From: Litoditis marina
Taxonomy: Eukaryota > Nematoda > Chromadorea > Rhabditida > Rhabditidae
Reading direction: 5' to 3'
Length of the DNA stretch: 64,000 bases
NCBI GenBank assembly: GCA_964036275.1
Contig: OZ038440.1
Location: forward strand, 10,205,690 to 10,269,689
Part shown: piece after piece, positions 37,101-47,877 of the stretch
Layout of the letters: each line of letters begins with the position of its first letter
How positions within the stretch are numbered: position 1 is the stretch's first letter
The notes under the pieces: model-generated
Told to the model about the DNA's origin: nothing
The model's database searches: none
The model's input: only the letters and a program-made list of their open reading frames with translations
Position numbers and translations under genes: made by a program

Positions 37101-40100
37101 AAAGATCAGAACGACTGGAAAGTACCGCCATGCATTTCAAACTGGAAAAATCCCAAAGGTCAGATAAATTTTATTTTAGTATTCATTCCAATATTTTCTT
37201 TCAATTTACACTTCCTTTAATCCTACATGGAATCCGTTTTACTTGAGAATCAAGTTGGAGAACATTGGAAGTTCGTTAAATTTAATTCATTGTTTTCTCT
37301 CTTTTCAGGTTTTACCGTCGCTCTGGACAAGAGGCTGGCGGCAGATGGAAGGGGTTTGCAGCAGGTACATTCATGTCATTTCGGGGCATTTTGAAATTCT
37401 CGACCTCATCAAGTGACATCTTGATCATTTATCGTAGTAAGCGGGTCGATACAGTCTGAGGATACTTTTCTCATGCCCAGAGAATAAATTGATTTTATAC
37501 ACCTCGTGCTTCGCCAGGTTTGCTAACTCCGTGGCCTGTTATGGTCGTCATTTTATTTGACATCATAAGTAACTTTCATGTTCATCAATTGGCAACAGAG
37601 AACTATATAAGTTCGTCGCGCTGCGCTTATAGAAAATAATTCGGTGAAGATGATAATTTGCATGTTTTTTTCTTCAGACCCACATCAACGAGAACTTTGC
37701 GAAGCTGTCGGAAGCGCTGTACATAGCAGATAGAAAGGCCCGTGAGGCGGTGGAGGCTCGTGCTCAATTGGAGAGAAGAGTGGCACAGAATAAGAAGGCG
37801 GAGCAGGAGGAGAAGATGAGACAAATGGCTGCACAGGCCAGACAGGTTAGCCATTATAAAAAAACAAAGTGTAAATGTTAATAAATTTTTCTTGTATTTA
37901 TTTCAAAAATTTCATGCAGTTCATATTCCTACGTCGTATTGAATAATTTTGCGAAGTCCGTTACAGAAGGTTCTTCTAAGTTAATGCAGCCTCGAAAAAT
38001 ATGAATAATTGGATTTTTGTATTATTCTGAGTGGAATAACATTGTATTTATTGGTTATGTTCCAGGAGCGTTCTGGTATCAGAAAGAGAGACGAGGATCA
38101 GGATGAGTCTGTGAAGCAGCGAGAGGAAGTCCGCAAGGACAGAATGGATGAGATCAGAAAGGAGAGGAATATCGCCAGAAGTCGACCCGATAAGGCGGAC
38201 AAATTGCGCAGGTCAGCAACCATTTGTGGTTTGCTAATGTAGTATATTTCTTATCATTTTCATGGGGAGATTTTGGCTGCGTGCCAATCTGCCGAAATAC
38301 TGCAGGCAGTTTTTCACAATTTTCGAGTTTTTCAAACAACTACAAATGTAGGTGAATATTTGTTCACTCGTCGTACGTTGGTTTGTTGGGGGTAGCATGT
38401 GGGAAAGAACACTGTTAAGAAAATGGTTTTTTTTTTTGCAATAAAATTACATTGGCACGTTCCACGCTGCCAAAGACTCATTTGAATGACGAGAATCATG
38501 TCTTTGTTTTTTTTCACCAATTACTGGAGTGTAGATGTTGATTTTGCTGGCTTGTTTTTCTTATCAGTATCCAGTCACTAGTTATTAATGAAAGCTTGTC
38601 ATTGTTGCAGAGATCGCGAGAGAGATATTTCGGAGAAGATTGTACTCGGTTTGCCGGATAGCAAGGCTCGGTCGGGTGAAACACAGTTCGACCAGAGGCT
38701 GTTTGACCAGACTAAGGTTTGTGATAACATTTACACGTATAGTTTATGTTAGATTTCAGACAAGTGCTCTAGGTCAAACGTTGGCTATTTTATAGTGAAC
38801 TTGAGCAAACAATTGGACCTCTAAGAACAATAATTAGAAGCCAAGTCGGTCTAAAAATTCTTTTTGACCGTCTCAGTGTTCTTGGAAGTTAACTGGTAGG
38901 AGTAGCATTTAATTGATGAGAAATGTGTTTTTTTATTCATTCATGGAATTTCTTAGGGAATGGACAGCGGTGCGATGGATGATGAAACATACAATCCGTA
39001 CGATAAGGCTTGGCGAGGCGGGGACAATGTGCAGCAGCACGTGTACCGACCAAGTAAGTTGTTGGCATATTTATGAATTTGAGCAGGGTGACACAAAATG
39101 GGTAAAATAGACAGGTGTTCCACACTCTAGAAAATAAGGACTGATTTGCTTCCTAGAGATAGAATATTCTTCAAGTAATATTTTGGATTTTCTAGTTTTT
39201 TGTTAATTTACACACTTTACACTTCATTCGGTAAATTGTCCTTCGTCTCCGGTATTGAAAAACGAAAAATGTATGATTTCCTTATGACTCTGTCTCTGAA
39301 AGTCGGTTGCTCCGCAGATAACAATTTGGTTTAGACTGCGCGCCAACGCTTAAAACTCCTAATTTCGGTGATTTTCCTCTCAATAGATAAACTGTGTACT
39401 GTGCTTTGTTCTGATTTGTGGTATAGCATCAAACATTCAGACCATCCCGGTTGTTCAATGTTATCAGCAGTGTTATCTTTATAGAAAGGCCCGTGTGTCG
39501 TTCGTTTAAATGACATCATTCAGAACAGTCTTACGAAATGGTCTGGGTTCACTTCGGACTGGAAAATATTTTAATATGTGTTTACATTTTAAAAGTTATA
39601 GAAATACTGTTTCCAGTTCACAAACGTAGATTGTAGATAATGTTGGTCTGTTACAGGCAAGAATATCGACAAAGACGTGTACGGTGAGGATCTGGATAAG
39701 ATCATCAACACTCAGAGATTCGTGCCAGACAAGGGATTCTCGGGCGCGGAAGGAGGCAGCAGGGGTGCTGGCCCAGTTCAGGTAATTTATAGTTATCGAT
39801 TGATGCTCTGCGAAATACTGTATAGACGTGTGGTCTCAGAGTGCTACTTCAAGAAACCTTTGACCAAGGAAAGGAAACAATCCTGTAGTCTTCTAAATTT
39901 GTGCCACTGTGGGCTGTTCTGAAGTTCTTGAACGCTTAACGCAATGAATCCAGTATGGTTGGGCTCTCATTGTCTGTTTGGGCGTATGCCGAGAGATTAG
40001 TCTCGCAATAATCATGTATTCCGTTCTTGTGTGTATGACTGTAGATAACGTGTAGTAGGAAAGGAATGCGGATTACGAAAGAAGGGTCGAAGTGCATTTA

Positions 40101-40255
40101 TGATTAGTTCTCGTGGTTATATTTTAGAGCTTTATTTTCAGTTCGAGCGTGAACAGGATGTGTTCGGTTTGGGAGATCTTTTCCAACAGGTAAAGGACAA
40201 AAAGAGAGGAGGAGAGAAGGAGGATCGGTCGGATAGCAAACGATCCAGGCACTAA
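34120..40255 (+). CDS. skp-1: SNW1/SKIP splicing and transcription coregulator
   Basis: Spliceosome component and nuclear-receptor/TGF-beta coregulator of the SNW family. Exons: 34120-34139, 34595-34751, 34983-35153, 35573-35713, 36160-36256, 36491-36557, 36689-36758, 37092-37158, 37309-37364, 37678-37845, 38066-38211, 38611-38716, 38957-39053, 39657-39781, 40142-40255; 533 residues, against 536 in human. Diagnostic blocks in order: REPPPYG, EDFGDGGAFPEI, QYIRYTPSQQ, EEQKDPMEPPKFK, PPSPPAPVMHSPPRK, PPCISNWKNPKGFTVALDKR (contains the SNW signature), NENFAKLSEALYIADRKARE, EYRPSKNID-type and RFVPDKGFSG. The first exon is only 20 bp and is placed by splice phase (MSLRLSE joined to LLPTPSA, matching FLPAPTQ in human). 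Intron 4 needs a GC donor (AAG|gctagt) and may contain a 24-nt microexon at 35791-35814. Second gene of the bir-1 pair. Confidence 0.97.
34367..34546 (+). repeat. Fold-back element in skp-1 intron 1
   Basis: The left arm (34367-34427) contains ACAAGAACGGGACGT and GACGGTACCAAGAATTA; the right arm (34473-34546) contains their reverse complements (TAATTCTTGGCACCGTC and ACGTCCCGTTCTTGT). Arms of 60-75 bp with a few mismatches and one 11-base length difference enclose a T-rich loop of about 45 bp. The transcript would fold into a long hairpin. Confidence 0.8.
35791..35814 (+). other. Candidate 24-nt microexon in skp-1
   Basis: GCAACCGAACTAAAGAACTA plus four bases lie between TTTTCCCTAG and GTATGTGAGG, both good splice sites, and 24 nt keeps the frame (adds ATELKNYT). 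Human SNW1 has no residues at this place, so the exon would be alternative or lineage-specific. Confidence 0.4.
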
Positions 40256-40772
40256 TTCTCTGTCTATTTTGTTTATTTGACCTCTTCATCTCATTGTTTC
40301 ATAACTTAGTAAAAGATTCCGGCGAATACCATGGAAATGTCTTTTAATGTTTGAAATATACCGTAGTTGAGATGATATTTTGTTGTGTTTTTCGTACTCT
40401 TCGTTGATTTTCTTCAAGGTCTCCTGCGCAGAACTTCTGTGAGTTTTCTCAATTGGATTTCAATAGAGTCGTATTTGTGATTTGGTTGAGTCTTTTACTT
40501 CCTGTTATTTTCTATCCATATGGATTCTTATGTTCCTAATCCGTAATGTATTAAGAGATAAATCTGCAATTTATTAGAATAACATTGAAACAAGTATGTA
40601 CAATATAGCGACATCTTAGCTCTGTGCTGGATGTGGAAAAAACACACTGGAACATTTTGCTCAAAGCACACAAATATCGAACAACTCAAATGAGATGCTA
40701 TATTATTCCTTTGATTATATCGTAATGCTTGTAAGATCTATAATACAGTATCTACTAGAGACGATGAGATGG
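40256..40772. other. Short convergent gap
   Basis: The 3' ends of skp-1 (plus) and the bZIP-like gene (minus) face each other across 517 bp. I see no other gene, only probable 3' untranslated sequence. Confidence 0.5.
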
Positions 40773-41855
40773 CTAGTAGGGGGCAGGTCTGTGAAGGAGA
40801 CCGCCTATTATGAGGTTGGCCTTGGAGAGTTCTCCCTTGGTTCGCGACAATTCAGCATCGTTGGAATGCAGTTGTTTCCGGAGCTCTTCTACCTCTTCAC
40901 GGAGAGATTTCACCTCATCCACACGCTGTCGCATGTGGGCCCTGTAAGATAGGGAATTAAGAGCTGGAAACGGGAAAAAATAATATTTTACACGTTTAAA
41001 CACTCTTAGAGTGAATTGACTCTAGTTAACAGGAAAATATGTAGTTACGTTAAACTAGGTTAACACATGAGAAGAATAACGGAGATCTAAAATTAGAGTG
41101 AGTTTTCTTACGATTTACTTCACTAATTTACTGATTTGCAACTGGTAAAGTGTGATTCGAATTGACGTCAAATACCGTAGTACCAACCTGTATTGTCGAG
41201 CGTACATTCTTCTGTGTCTTCTTTTCTGACTGCTCGGATCATCCTCATCTTCTATCTCCTGTTGGGGACGACCTCTTTTCACACGGTATTGCGAATCCTC
41301 CTCGGGGCTAGAGGAACAGCGCTGGAAAAGATGACAATGAATATGAGTGGCAAAACGAGCAACCAGAAAACAGTAGATCAAGAAACTACACACTAATTTA
41401 TATGTTGTTAAAATCTACCAGAACTAGACTTTTCAAAAAAATATTAAAACCTACCAAAACTAGAGTTGAACTATAAGTTTTTTTTTGAGATTTTTTTCTA
41501 AGACAGAAGTGTATATCATTTCGGGGTAAACTTAGGATCAACCGACGAGAGCCTATAAACTCACTGGATTGGGTGTTTCGGAGGGCGACGAGGCTTCCGA
41601 AAGAGGGGCCGAGGACAGTTTGGGCACCTCTGCGGCTGGGGTGGGCATTTGGGCAGGCGAATGGGCCTCTGGCGTGGTGCTACAACTAGTCGCCAGTTGC
41701 ATAGACATAGCGGAATAGACTGCCTGATTCAACTCTTGAAGAAGGGCATTGGGGTCCAGAATGGGATAGGGCATGGGGATGCTGGGGAATAGGAGTTGGT
41801 TGAAAAACGGAGGCAGGGCGGCAGAAAACGCCTCGGGGTATATTGGGGCCGACAT
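40773..41855 (-). CDS. Small bZIP-like transcription factor with atypical basic region
   Basis: Predicted DNA-binding protein; target unknown. Exons 41855-41565, 41321-41188, 40941-40773, in phase, 197 residues. Residues 1-97 are Pro/Ser/Ala-rich with aromatic residues, like an activation domain. Residues 110-143 are basic (KRGRP, then QKRRHRRMYARQYR) and run without a break into a heptad-patterned helix (VKSLREEVEELRKQLH and on to about residue 185). The spacing resembles Maf-type basic regions (YA then R), but the Asn invariant in bZIP proteins is replaced by Arg. It ends LLHRPAPY. This could be a true bZIP factor with altered DNA contacts, or another basic coiled-coil protein. Convergent with skp-1. 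Confidence 0.6.
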
Positions 41856-44824
41856 TCACAACAGTGATAAGGTACAGTTTCGTAAACGGCTTTTAAGGGC
41901 GAGGGGCTGTGTTGTTATCTGGCGACGCGTCATCGCCGGAAACGTTATCAAAGTGTGGCCATGTTATGCACAGAAGGGAGTGGGCACGAAATAGGGGGTG
42001 GTCATTGGTCTATGAGACATAGATGAGTAGCTACAGATATCTCATGAGATGATCTCTTGAGGTATATCCGGATGTGTGCTCATGTGACATAGATGAGTAG
42101 CACCAGAAAAAGTTCGACAGTTCACAAATGTGGAGATTGGCTGGTTTCGGTGCCCGTACTCTCAGGACCGTGTCAAATTTTAGAGCATTCGGTGATTATG
42201 TGCTCCATCACGTATCACGTGAGATTTTTTTTGATCACTCTACACGCCCAAGCATATGATTCTCATAATTTTCACGTTTTCATCATTGTTGGTCGCCGTA
42301 ACCAAAACCAACCATAGGAATAGGAGTCTCACTTTCCAAACCGAGCGTACATACGGTGTATACTACCTTTTTTCCGCGGCAAAAAGCAAATGCTACAGTA
42401 AAACTACAAGGCTTCTCGAGTATTGTTTTTTGAAAATTCTCAGATATTTTGGAGAGCACATCCTCAGAACTCAGAACGGTTGTATTCACCCATTGCCGAT
42501 ATCGCTGTGCGTAGTTTGATCACGTTGGTTCTCGAGCGGAATCCGTGAATTACGGCGCGACGTGTTCACGGATCAAACTATAGCGAAGAATTGCTCATTC
42601 TCCAAAAAAAGAATTTACTAAGAAAGTTGCAATTTCCCGTTATTGGCAGATTGCATCAGATCGTGTGTTATCATTTGCGACTTTTTGTTATGTATTTCGA
42701 CATCCGTCTGCAAGTACAAATCAGTCATATTTGTTATGTTTGTTTTGTAACAAAGCCAATATCATGTGCTTCTTGGAGAAGCAATACAAAAAGTGTAGAA
42801 GAGAATCTGACTCAGAAGCTACTGATTCATAAACCACAGTTTCAGATGCAATGCACTGAAAAATTTCTGCAACTAAAACTCAGATCTTCTGTTGAGTTCA
42901 GTATTGCCTACAGGTAAAGTAAAGGATAAGTTAGAAAGTAAAATATCGGACCGTACCGCATGATCGGTGAGAGTTTCAGTTTAAACAACCACCAAAACAC
43001 AAATTACAGAACCAAGCGACATGACCGACATTTCTGAAATCCTGAATATGATTTGTTTCAGCGAAAAACTACCGTTTCTGCACATCCAAAGTTTCGAAAA
43101 ATATGCTCATAAAATATGACTCCGCATTTAATGGGTAAACCCTCAACAATCGAGCTCGAAAATACTAACTGTATACTCCATTTAGCATGTATTTCGATGG
43201 AATGTGTCCTTGTTGCTTATTTTGTTCGTTCTCAAATAGTTGCCACCCACGTATTTCCACCCCGTTGGTATTAATCACAGTCCTTATCGAAGACTGTTTT
43301 TGTTACGTACTCCCACATAATAGACAGTACACAGAAGTACGCGTAAATGCGTCAGATTAAGTCGTTCTCTTATCTCAGTTCTCTATTTGAACGCAAATAT
43401 CGTTGAACACAGCAAAAAACGAATGTCACATGTGCAAGTGGGAAGTAAAAATTGAGATTGTTTTACGGGGTTCTGCCCGATTCTTTTCTAGGGGCCACAA
43501 AATACAGACGGTCGTTGTATCCTAGAACAAACTAGATATGCCAGTATACTGTTAAGTCAACTGCACAGTCACGTGAAACATGTTAAACACAGCAGAACTC
43601 AGAAACGTGCAATGACAGAATGCACGATGCCTCATTAGAATGCTACCTTTACGTGACCATTGAATTTACTTTTAGTATAATAGGGGCATTTGCGACTGTC
43701 ACGTACTTCAATTCGCATCGCGTATCGCACCTTCGAGGGGGCTGCCTTAGGTTCATACTTTTTTTCTCTGCAACACAGCCATCGAGCAAAGTATGGTTAA
43801 CGATCGTGTGTACTGTATGTATCGCACACAATCAATGATCATACTTTGCTCTACATATCTGCCACCGACAAAAATATGAAGAGGGCCTTAGATTACGATG
43901 ATTGGCCGACCCAGGCCAAATTACAGGCAAGAGTTTACATTTCCCATCAGGGACTCAGATCTTACAGGCGCCGCAGCTACGAATTGCGATCTGAGAGGAT
44001 GTCTCCCCCCGTGACCCGAGTCGGACGGCATTGTTTTCTGTTATTTATCTGATCTTTCATATGAGCTCGTAGGAATACTTACTACTCGCACAATAGTAAG
44101 TGGGTTCATTCTTGACGCCACTCCGTGTTACTTGATGATTGACTTGGTTGACTTCTTTCTTGAACTATACGAAACCTGTTCAAACTTGTAATCATACACC
44201 CCACACCGCCTAGACATAAAAAAAGGTTTTTCTATTATTCCTACATGGGACCCATCACCACTTTTTTTATTTTCAAAGGTTATCTATGGCTGGCGCCTTT
44301 ACTAAGAATATTGCTGAGATAACAGAGTTGACTGGCGCCAGCAGCCAGTTAGCTTGAGCAAACAAACAGCCGAAACGTCATTCGTTTATCGGAACACGAC
44401 CGGAAAAGGTTCGTAAAAACAGATATCCGATCAACCAAACTAGAAAGATTCACCAAAAATCAAGTCTCACAATTTATGAATTAAATTATATAGCACGCTC
44501 AAAACTACAAAAACTTACAATGAGCAAATCACGTAATAATCCTAGAATGAATTCATTCACTCGACCGAAAATCACTTATATTCAATTTATTCAACAAGCA
44601 TTAAAAACTCTAGAACATACCTGTCAATAAATTAAAATTTAAAAAATTAAAAAGTTATTACATATTTTCACATGGTACAGAAACTTCACAAAGGAGATCC
44701 CAAAACGCCTTAGGGAAAAATGGAGAGAAAAATTTCGAAATCTCTAAACGGCGCGAGCGTCGAAACATGCAGTACATAAACATCCAACTTTTTTTCTGAT
44801 TGTCTTAGAAAAATGTAGAAAATC
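41856..44824. other. Gap without recognised gene
   Basis: No exon with clear homology. 42008-42120 has a direct repeat of ACATAGATGAGTAG around CTCATGAG palindromes. An inverted pair of GTAGTTTGATC / GATCAAACTAT lies at 42511-42580. A GC-rich patch at 43862-44040 can be read as a short basic protein (see findings). A sequence near 43570 belongs to the CACGTGAAAC family. Confidence 0.5.
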
Positions 44825-45409
44825 TCAAAACTCGGGAACAAAATCGTCACTGTCAGCAGCAGCCGGGTGTGCCGGGAAGGTGGCGACAGCGTGTTGACAG
44901 CTGGGTTTCGGGTCGAGTATATTGATGTCAGCATCCTCAGTCTCATTCTGGGGAGCGGGGGGAACGTAGATCACGGAGGTATTCGGCGTCGCCAGAGGGG
45001 TTCTGAGAAGATCGAATTGATAAAATTTTACCAAATAGCAAATTTCTCGGCATCACGGTGTCAGAGAGAGAGCTTCAGTAGATGTACAGACCGACTTTAC
45101 TATTCGAGAGCACAATGAATTACAGAGACATAGCCCGGCCATGCGAGAGAGATACAAAGAAGTTACAAGTCAATTGAAGCCAACATAATAAAACAATAAA
45201 ACGTACTTGTTCTCAATCTTGTCGAGCAGTGTTTCTATGTCAAGCTCTCGCAAATCCGAATTCAGCATTTCCCGCAGAAGAGCATTCTTCAATGCGAGGT
45301 CCTCGATTTCCTGTGATACGTGAATTAGAGAAGCGTATTTCTTGAGAGTTGGAGAGAGAGACAACGAGAAAACAAAAGAGAGAAAGAACAGGAATTGGAG
45401 ACTAGTTGA

Positions 45410-45459
<50 letters not shown>

Positions 45460-47093
45460 AAAAGAGAAAGGAGAGAGAGGGAGAGGGAGGGAGGGGAGAA
45501 AAGGAAGAGAAAGAGAGGAGTGAAAATACTTACTGTGCTTAGAGCAGCCTGCTTCTTCTCCTCCGCCTGCATAACCTTGTTGATTCCTTGAGCGACACCG
45601 ACAAACTTTTCGTAGATTTCACTCTGTGAAGATTTTGTTGAGAATTCCATCGCACCAGATAATAAACATGTTTCAAAATTCAAAACCTTTTAATTAATTT
45701 TCCAGCTCCCTGACCGAAAAAGCATTCGCATGTTTCACCCTTTCTGCTGCCTAACCATCAGCCATATAACTATCACTACGCGTACACACAAATAGCTGCA
45801 AATTATATCTGAAACGGCACGGCTATTTTTGAGACAAGCCTTCAGCGACCGTTACGGCGTTTACGGCAAAAGATTCGATCACTCCACAATTATCCAACCT
45901 TTTCCTCATCTTCCTGTTCAGCGAGACCTGTGGTGGAGGTAGATGCCCTGTCTTCGCTGCACAACTTCTCGATGGCTCTTCTGTGTTGCTGCATGACCAG
46001 ATGAAGGGTCCATTGCGTGTCCTCGTACAACGAACGAAGGTGACGGTTCTCCGCATCCAATTCACGTAGCTAAAACTACATATTCTGGCTAACGCGGCTG
46101 AATAGTCTCCATTTCTGTTAAACTCTCAGATACTAAAATCGTTCATCAAATTTGGCGGAATTCAGGCAACATAACGAGGTAAGTGACATTTCACTCTGTC
46201 TCTCTTACTGGTACGAACATACAAATAATATAGGTCACACCTCTCTTTTTCGCATAGTGATCATTACAAGGTATTCAACCATCAATAACAATAACCGAGA
46301 TAGCCAATAATTCCCAACTGTAAGTAAATAACTGGGCTGAATAAAAGTTGATCGTAAACTAACCTGACCGTTATTTCCGGGTTTCTCGATACAAGTGAGA
46401 TGCGGTTCGGTACTACCGAACAAAGGCGTTCTTGGCTTCTGAATAAAAAACAATTCACATTCTCAACATGAAACTATACAAACACATCTGCACAAGTTGT
46501 GACGTAAAGTAGTGCAAATTACATCCAGATTGCGTAAAAGTCGATAATTTTTGTTAAATATTACTTAATTTGAATCGAACCATAAAAACTTACCAAAGAA
46601 GAAAGTCCGCAATCGAGCTGTCCTCGTATGGATTCCCGGAGAGCACTGGCTGTGGATACAGCACGAACGAGCTGGAATGAAATGAACTCTCATCATGTAC
46701 TGAGTAAAGTCCTAACTATGTGAACAATTACAAACTTCATGCGATGAATCAAATATATCAAATACTAGTAGATGTATACAGGCTGATAATCAATAATGTT
46801 ACTGATAATTATTTGTTTTTTATCCTTCCCCCCGTCATCCACACAAAACCAATATGGTCTTTTTAGTGTATCTAGTCTGACTTAGGAACCGAACTTTCAG
46901 GAGGACTTTAAGGGCAAATTTCACTTTCGAGTTTCAACTAGTTTCCACAGAAAATGGTGGGCGGGGGTGTGAAATTTACATCTTCCCGACTTTCAATCAA
47001 AATCACCTGACCCTCCTCCTTCAGATAGACAACCAATCGTTGCATATCAGAGATCATGTGCGGGATATCGACAGCAGTAGTACCCGATTCCAT
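44825..47093 (-). CDS. FGFR1OP2: FGFR1OP2/SIKE family coiled-coil protein
   Basis: In animals this family (FGFR1OP2, SIKE1) is a coiled-coil part of the STRIPAK phosphatase-kinase complex. Exons: 47093-46980, 46671-46594, 46438-46364, 46069-45899, 45623-45534, 45310-45207, 45002-44825; all in phase, 269 residues (human FGFR1OP2 253). Two family blocks can be recognised: LRELDAENRHLRSLYEDTQ followed by LHLVMQQHRRA, matching the IRELQQENKELRTSLEEHQ region and its LELIMSKYR sequel; and GINKVMQAEEKKQAALST followed by LALKNALLREML, matching the VMRKAIEIDEQQ and LEQENKGLREIL region. The C-terminus is Pro/Asp-rich and ends DDFVPEF. Reading upstream, TTTTTCAG lies 25 nt before the ATG, a possible trans-splice site. 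Starts 784 bp downstream of the Drosha stop codon on the same strand. Confidence 0.75.
45417..45500 (+). repeat. GA tract in an intron of the FGFR1OP2-like gene
   Basis: About 36 bases of pure GA repeat followed by purine-rich sequence to about 45500, read CT-rich on the coding strand. It lies just downstream of exon 45623-45534 in transcript order, about 35 bp from that exon's donor. Confidence 0.9.
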
Positions 47094-47877
47094 GGTGGGA
47101 AGACAATAAAAAAACTTCCTGAAAAACATAATAAGAAAAGAGGGTAATAGGTAAGAAAAGAAAAACGCTGAAGAACAAAAGAGGACAATAGGTACGGAAA
47201 ACCAACAAATACACCAGGTGGAGGATAAATTATTAGAAACAATAGTCAAATATCACTTGATGGTATCGAACAGGACTTGGAACCCCTTTGTGTCAAACTC
47301 ATACATAAGTGTAAACAGGAATGTTTATTTATATTTAACAACAAAGTCGATCGACAAAACAATGAAAAACAAACAATGCATAGAAAACATGATAAACAAC
47401 GACTCAGTACTCGAGTCAATAGGGGAGAAGGGTAGGGAAGTTCGCTCTTTCTAGTACAGATACGAGCTACCAGACAGCTGCTCCCAAATCGACCTAACTC
47501 CTACATAAAACTGTAACTACTAAAACAAATGTTCTCTTCGAATATTAAAAGCCAATAATAAATAATTACTGTTTTATAATGACTATACATACATAATGTA
47601 GGGTTTCACCAGTTAAAACTCAACAATGTAACGATATTAAACCAGACAATAAAGTTTACCAGACAAACAGAACACAGGCAGAAAGAAAAACTCAAACGCA
47701 TTTACAAACAGGGAAACACAGAGAGAACCTTTACATGATCAATGTTCATCTCAGATGACTTACCAACAACTAAAGACATTTAAGTAACCGGCACTCTATA
47801 CTCAACACTCACTTTTCAACGGTACACAGTTTTCATATATCAAGAGATTGCAACTGCACCTCAAACCTTATCTTAAT
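47094..47877. other. Intergenic stretch between Drosha and the FGFR1OP2-like gene
   Basis: 784 bp, likely the 3' flank of Drosha and the promoter or intercistronic region of the next gene. No coding signal seen. Confidence 0.4.
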
